DNA from: Streptomyces abikoensis
GTDB lineage: Bacteria > Actinomycetota > Actinomycetes > Streptomycetales > Streptomycetaceae
Assembly: GCF_014648775.1 (NCBI RefSeq)
Contig: NZ_BMRT01000001.1
Location: 744,001 to 808,000, forward strand
Length of the DNA: 64,000 nt
Reading direction: 5' to 3'
Shown here piece by piece: positions 60,070 through 64,000 of the stretch (position 1 is the first letter of the stretch; each line of letters begins with the position of its first letter). Below the pieces are notes generated by a model. The model did not search any database and was not told the origin of the DNA. It worked only from the letters and a program-made list of their open reading frames with translations. A program made the position numbers and the translations under genes.

Positions 60070-61011
60070 ATGTCCGAGCACCACGCGCCACTGCCCGAAG
60101 CAACCGCCTTTCCCTACAGTCACAGCCGTCCTCTCCCGCCATACCGCGGCATCCTGGCCGTGGACGCCAAGGATTTCACCGGCTACCCGGCCATCGAGCA
60201 CGGTATCCTCAGCCGCGCCATCCCGGAGCTCCTCCAGACCTCTTTCGCACGGGCCGGCCTCTCCGGCCTCTGGAAGGACCGGAGGTTTCCGAACTCCACC
60301 GGTGACGGCTATGTGTTCGGATTCGATCCGGCAGCCATGCCGTTCGTCATCCACCCCTGGCTGAGGACCCTTCAGGACGTGCTCACCGAGTTCAACGTAC
60401 ATTCCATGGGGGTGGCCCGGATCCGGCTCCGTGTCAGCCTCCACATCGGCCCGCTGCCCGACAACGGTGAAGAGTTCGACGGCAACGGCACCCCGCGCAA
60501 CGACACCCACCGTCTGCTCGACTCCCGCCCGGTGAAGGCGATCCTCGCCTCCTCCAACGAGAACATCACTCAGGTCGCCGCCATCCTGTCCGACCGCTGC
60601 TACCAGGATGCTGTGGCCAGCGGATACACCGGGCGTCACCCCGACTACTTCATCGAGGTGCCAGCGACAGTGGAAGGGAAGCGATTCGATCAGCAGGCCT
60701 GGCTCCACGTGCCAGTCCCTTCGGGTTCCCTCTACGACCGTCGCGTACTCGGTGACCAGGTGATCGCGGACCAGGAGACAGGAGATGACAGCGCCCGGGT
60801 CGGCCGCGCCAAGCCACGGAAGCACAGCCCTCGGTCGGTGACGAACTACCGAGCGGACCACGGCAACCTGAACCGCGGTACCGTGCATGGCGGCCAGCAG
60901 GTCAGCAACACCACCGTCAGTGGTGACTACCTGCACGGCAGCAAGGTGGGCAAGGCCCGAGGCAACCTGGGAGACACCGTTCAGGGCGGCAAGAACACGG
61001 AGCAGCGGTGA
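60070..61011 (+). CDS. Class III nucleotide cyclase-like protein with C-terminal Gly/His tag
   Basis: This is a 313-residue protein. Residues about 25-210 look like a class III cyclase homology domain: ILAVDAKDFTGYP (first metal Asp), NSTGDGYVFGFD (second metal Asp in GDG), RLRVSLHIGPL, and RNDTHRLLD, whose N-x-x-x-R matches the transition-state Asn/Arg pair. The last 60 residues are a Gly-rich tag (NLNRGTVHGGQQVSNTTVSG, then DYLHGSKVGKARGNLGDTVQ). The start is ATG 60070 after GGAGGA; the frame upstream to 59929 has no ribosome site. It lies between a Crp-type regulator and a degenerate NTPase (GTGA overlap). It may produce a cyclic nucleotide signal, as in Pycsar-type defence, but its lay-out differs from those I know. 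Confidence 0.75.
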   Translation: MSEHHAPLPEATAFPYSHSRPLPPYRGILAVDAKDFTGYPAIEHGILSRAIPELLQTSFARAGLSGLWKDRRFPNSTGDGYVFGFDPAAMPFVIHPWLRTLQDVLTEFNVHSMGVARIRLRVSLHIGPLPDNGEEFDGNGTPRNDTHRLLDSRPVKAILASSNENITQVAAILSDRCYQDAVASGYTGRHPDYFIEVPATVEGKRFDQQAWLHVPVPSGSLYDRRVLGDQVIADQETGDDSARVGRAKPRKHSPRSVTNYRADHGNLNRGTVHGGQQVSNTTVSGDYLHGSKVGKARGNLGDTVQGGKNTEQR

Positions 61012-63269
61012 GCCCCGGGGCGGAAGTCTCGGCCCTTCCCGGTGGCCCCTGGCTGGGACCCGCGGAATCCGGCCCCCGCGCGGAGGATACGCGGACGACT
61101 GGAGAACCATCCGAATCGATGATGGTGGGCGGCCCTGGCCGACGGATGGCCGCAGAGGACGAAGATGAAGACGACTTCGACCCTCCGTTGGGGGGCCTGG
61201 TCGACTTCACCACAGCCGACGGCCGGACCCGCTCCCTCGTCTACTACGCGCCGTACGGAAACATCAACGCCGGCTCGGTGAGCGGCGGCCAACACGTGCG
61301 CAACGGGCACCATGATGGCGACGGCTACCTCGTGGAGGTACGCGAGGGCCTTATCTCCGAACAGGAGGTCGCCGAGGCACAGTCGGGCTTCGCGGAGCCG
61401 GAATGGTTCCCCGCCGCCTCGACGGAGCTCGGCAAAGGGGTGTTCTTCCTCACCGGTCAGCCAGGGACCGGGCGACGTACTGCGGCCCTCAACCTGCTTC
61501 GCCGCCACAGCCCACCGGACAGCACGCTGTGGGCCATCGATGGCGACACAGACCTGTCCTCGTGGCGACCCGGCCGTGCCGAGGCCGGCGGCTACCTGAT
61601 GGACGGCTTGCTGCCCACCCATAGGTTGAGGCCGGGCGCCCTCCGTCATCTCCGGCAACTGCTGCACGAGGCCGGGGCCTGCCTGGTGGTCGTGACCCAG
61701 GACGACCCCGAGCTCATCCGTGACCTCGAACGCCATCTCCATGTGCAGCCGTTTGCGTGTCCACCGCCTTCCCCCAGGGCGGTGTTCGACGCCCGGTTCA
61801 AGGTCGTGGTGCCGGACCCGGCCGATCGCGAACGACTGCTCGGGGCCCTGGAACCCGGTCTCCTGGACGACCTCCTCGTCCCGGAGCTGGTCCCCTCCGA
61901 AGTGGTCGAGCTGGTGACCGCCGTGGCGGCATCCACCGAAGAGCCCGTAGTCCTCTCCGGCTTGCGAGAACGGCTGAGTTTCCTGGCCGAGGGGGAGATT
62001 CCCCAGCTGATCAAGAAGCTTCACGACGATCCCGACGCCCTGGCGTTCCTGCTGGCCGCCTGTGTCTTCGAGGGGCTCGACTATCGAATCGTCCAGGAGG
62101 AGGCGGACCGGCTCCTCGCCGTCGCGGACGGGGCTCTGCACTCCCTCCTCGACCCATCCGAAGGCGGCACCGGAGAGAGCCGACAGCCACGGCCCAACCC
62201 CCGCTTCGTCTTTCGACGATCACTAGATGATCTGCTGCGCACCGTACGCGCACAGCGGGCGCCGAAGGAGATCCACGCCGGCTCGACCCATCCCTACGCA
62301 GTGGAACCGGTGAGATTCACCCGGCATCGGCAGGCAGAGACGGTCCTCAGGCACGTCTGGCGCGAATACGGCGGTCTGTCCGCAGTGCTGACCGAGTGGA
62401 TGGACCAGGTCCACGGAGGAAGGGAGCTCACGGCACCGGTCGGTCGTGTCGTGGGCATGGCCGCCGGCTGGGGCGGCGGACGGCGGGCCCTGCGCCACAT
62501 CGGCGTCCTCGCCAAGTCCGAACACGACAGCAGTCGGAGCATCGCAGCCTATGCCCTGGGCATCGCGTCCGAGGACCCAGTGCTGGCCGGTGAGGTGAAG
62601 TACCGGCTCACCGAGTGGAGCTGGAGCCCGAGCCCACAACTGCGCGCAACCGTCGCCCACGCCTGCGGTACCGCTTTCGGCTTCTCCCGCCCGGATTTGG
62701 CGATGAGATTGCTGCGACGGGTATCCCGAGGAGCGGACGGTGAGCAGAACCTGCAGGTGAACCGTGCAGTCCGTACCTCGTTGGCAAACCTGTTCGTCTC
62801 AGGCAGTCAATCAGTGGTTGTGCGTCACTTGGCCGAATGGGCGCGCCGGGACGAGGCCGATGCCGAGCTCGCCCTTCGCCTCTTCCCGCACCTCCTGGCG
62901 GATGCCTCCTGGTTCCAGTCACAGTTGCTCGATGGCGGCGAGTTCGCACAACCGGTCGTCGAGCTCATCCGCCGCGCACTGAACCACGACGGCATGTTCG
63001 ACATGACCTGCCACCACCTGGTCCGTTGGTGCCGTCTCGCCGCTTGGGCCGAATCCCAGCGGGAGGCCATGACGATCCTGCTCAGCGAGCTGGCCCAGGA
63101 CATGCAGCACGGAGTGCTGCGATTGTTCGTCGTGATCGACCGAAACGACGATCCTGACTTGGTCGGCCGCGAGACCGCCCGGACAGCCCTTGAGGCTTGG
63201 CGTGTGGGAACACCGACGGGTTCGGCGCCCGCAAACAGTGACCTGTTCACCGAGAGGGGGTCCCAATGA
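61008..63269 (+). CDS. Degenerate P-loop NTPase with helical-repeat C-terminus and tag
   Basis: This is a 753-residue protein. Residues about 75-100 hold a tag (YGNINAGSVSGGQHVRNGHH) like that of the cyclase-like protein. A P-loop-type domain follows, with FLTGQPGTGRRTAALNLL near 145, in which the Walker A Lys is Arg and the following Ser/Thr is displaced, and LVVVTQDDPEL as a possible Walker B or sensor. ATP binding may be weakened. The rest (about 330-740) is helical and repeat-like. It overlaps the genes on both sides (GTGA, ATGA), so it is made with the cyclase-like protein. It is probably a scaffold or sensor in the same system. Confidence 0.78.
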   Translation: MSPGAEVSALPGGPWLGPAESGPRAEDTRTTGEPSESMMVGGPGRRMAAEDEDEDDFDPPLGGLVDFTTADGRTRSLVYYAPYGNINAGSVSGGQHVRNGHHDGDGYLVEVREGLISEQEVAEAQSGFAEPEWFPAASTELGKGVFFLTGQPGTGRRTAALNLLRRHSPPDSTLWAIDGDTDLSSWRPGRAEAGGYLMDGLLPTHRLRPGALRHLRQLLHEAGACLVVVTQDDPELIRDLERHLHVQPFACPPPSPRAVFDARFKVVVPDPADRERLLGALEPGLLDDLLVPELVPSEVVELVTAVAASTEEPVVLSGLRERLSFLAEGEIPQLIKKLHDDPDALAFLLAACVFEGLDYRIVQEEADRLLAVADGALHSLLDPSEGGTGESRQPRPNPRFVFRRSLDDLLRTVRAQRAPKEIHAGSTHPYAVEPVRFTRHRQAETVLRHVWREYGGLSAVLTEWMDQVHGGRELTAPVGRVVGMAAGWGGGRRALRHIGVLAKSEHDSSRSIAAYALGIASEDPVLAGEVKYRLTEWSWSPSPQLRATVAHACGTAFGFSRPDLAMRLLRRVSRGADGEQNLQVNRAVRTSLANLFVSGSQSVVVRHLAEWARRDEADAELALRLFPHLLADASWFQSQLLDGGEFAQPVVELIRRALNHDGMFDMTCHHLVRWCRLAAWAESQREAMTILLSELAQDMQHGVLRLFVVIDRNDDPDLVGRETARTALEAWRVGTPTGSAPANSDLFTERGSQ

Positions 63270-64000
63270 CAACCGACACCGACCCTCCGGTCTACTCACC
63301 GGCCGCCTACGCACCCTGGCGCGAGATCCTGCGTCAGCGCTGGCCCGGCCGCCTTGACCGGGCGCTGGTACTCAGGGACCAGGCCGGCGCGCATCATCTC
63401 CTGAGGCCCCGGAGGCTTCGCGTCACCGAGGCAGGCGATGTCACGCGGCCCGTCATCCCTCGTCTGCTAGGCCGATATGAGTCCGCCTTCCATGTCTGCT
63501 TGGACGAACGGACAGCGACCAGAGGAGTCTCGCTACCCACTTCGTACGGAACCGAGTCAGTGGACATTCGTGTGCGCTGGTGGGTCCACGACCCAGTCCG
63601 GGTAGTGGTCTCCGGTGTCGCCAGCGGCTGGGACGTCGTACGCGCGGACCTGGACCATCGGCTGGGTGAGCTCGAACAGGCCTGGTCCAGCGCGGATCGT
63701 AGACTCTCCGCCGGAGACATGCTGCACCGCTTGTCCTCGTCCTACCGTCTGGACGAAACCGGCCTCGCTTATCGCCTCACCGGCGCCCACGCCCGCCGGG
63801 CTGAAGGGGATCTACAGCTCGGGCAGGACTCCGTGGCCACTCCGCCCTACTCATGGACGGCCAACCGTCGCGAGGAGTACGAATTCTGCCTCCAGGCCGT
63901 ACGCAATGGCCCGGTCTCGCTCGCCACCCTATGGCTGCTCAGGCACCCGGACGAGGTCAGCCAGGTGCTGGACTGGTCGATGCGCCATCGGGACCTCTTC
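63266..64000 (+). CDS. Unknown protein of the cyclase operon (cut by the window end)
   Basis: The ATG at 63266 overlaps the upstream stop (ATGA) and the frame is open for 245 codons to the window edge. Sequence such as VDIRVRWWVHDPVRVVVSG followed by VRADLDHRLGELEQAW suggests a beta-sheet domain and then helices, with a late EEYEFCLQAVRNGPVSLATLWLL. I recognise no family. Its position makes it the fourth gene of the Crp/cyclase operon. The stop lies outside the window. Confidence 0.7.
   Translation, partial: MTTDTDPPVYSPAAYAPWREILRQRWPGRLDRALVLRDQAGAHHLLRPRRLRVTEAGDVTRPVIPRLLGRYESAFHVCLDERTATRGVSLPTSYGTESVDIRVRWWVHDPVRVVVSGVASGWDVVRADLDHRLGELEQAWSSADRRLSAGDMLHRLSSSYRLDETGLAYRLTGAHARRAEGDLQLGQDSVATPPYSWTANRREEYEFCLQAVRNGPVSLATLWLLRHPDEVSQVLDWSMRHRDLF

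Overview
The window is high-GC actinobacterial DNA with Streptomyces character: long codon-biased ORFs, GTG and TTG starts, ATGA/GTGA gene overlaps, rare TTA (bldA-type) leucine codons, GGGGCGCGGGG-type terminator hairpins, and TipA-like, LysR and TetR regulators. It reads as an accessory part of a chromosome, possibly an arm. It holds two biosynthetic loci, several resistance genes, decayed genes at module borders and two NTPase-based conflict-type modules. Both ends (about 1-1300 and 50400-64000) look lower in GC than the middle.

Layout. 1-1227: two small membrane proteins, one with a Gly/His-rich tag. 1335-4044: a run of decayed genes, namely a creatininase with a frameshift and an amber codon, a truncated and frameshifted XRE/TPR regulator, and a histidine kinase broken by a 16-bp tandem duplication beside its H-box. 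The partner response regulator is intact. 5333-9353: four wall- or matrix-directed proteins (lectin plus basic secretory peptidase, amidase plus PG-binding, lectin plus CAP, CHAP-like plus PG-binding), none with a visible signal peptide.

9717-29113 is a hygromycin B-type aminoglycoside cluster. 2-deoxystreptamine genes: 2-deoxy-scyllo-inosose synthase, DegT aminotransferase, NeoA-like dehydrogenase. Candidate N-methyltransferase: a DNA-methylase-like protein. Heptose genes: gmhA, a HddA-like kinase, gmhB. UDP-galactose supply: galE and a GalT-like protein. Tailoring and assembly: two glycosyltransferases, the radical SAM epimerase HygY, the Fe/2-oxoglutarate oxygenase HygX, a second DegT aminotransferase and an unusual SDR. 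Self-protection: a hygromycin 7''-O-phosphotransferase (hph) and a heterodimeric ABC exporter. No dedicated heptose nucleotidyltransferase is seen.

29138-34057 holds a small P-loop kinase, a macrolide-type glycosyltransferase with a TipA-like regulator, an EF-hand protein and an MFS exporter. 34178-40329 is a compact second biosynthetic locus: PPOX-family protein, adenylation-thiolation-reductase protein and two P450s. It is followed by an ABC-F resistance protein with a leader peptide and hairpin. 42187-49983 holds a TetR regulator and quinone oxidoreductase, then a LysR-flanked acyl-CoA operon (CaiB transferase, crotonase, acetoacetate decarboxylase-like, 3-hydroxyacyl-CoA dehydrogenase, acyl-CoA dehydrogenase).

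50399-64000 is the most novel-looking part. Leftward runs a nucleosidase-like protein plus a 2552-residue protein with two NACHT-like NTPase modules. Divergently runs a Crp-family regulator, a class III nucleotide-cyclase-like protein, a degenerate P-loop/helical-repeat protein and an unknown protein cut by the window end. Related Gly/His-rich tag segments recur in proteins of both operons and in the membrane protein at the left edge, which suggests components of conflict (possible anti-phage) systems.
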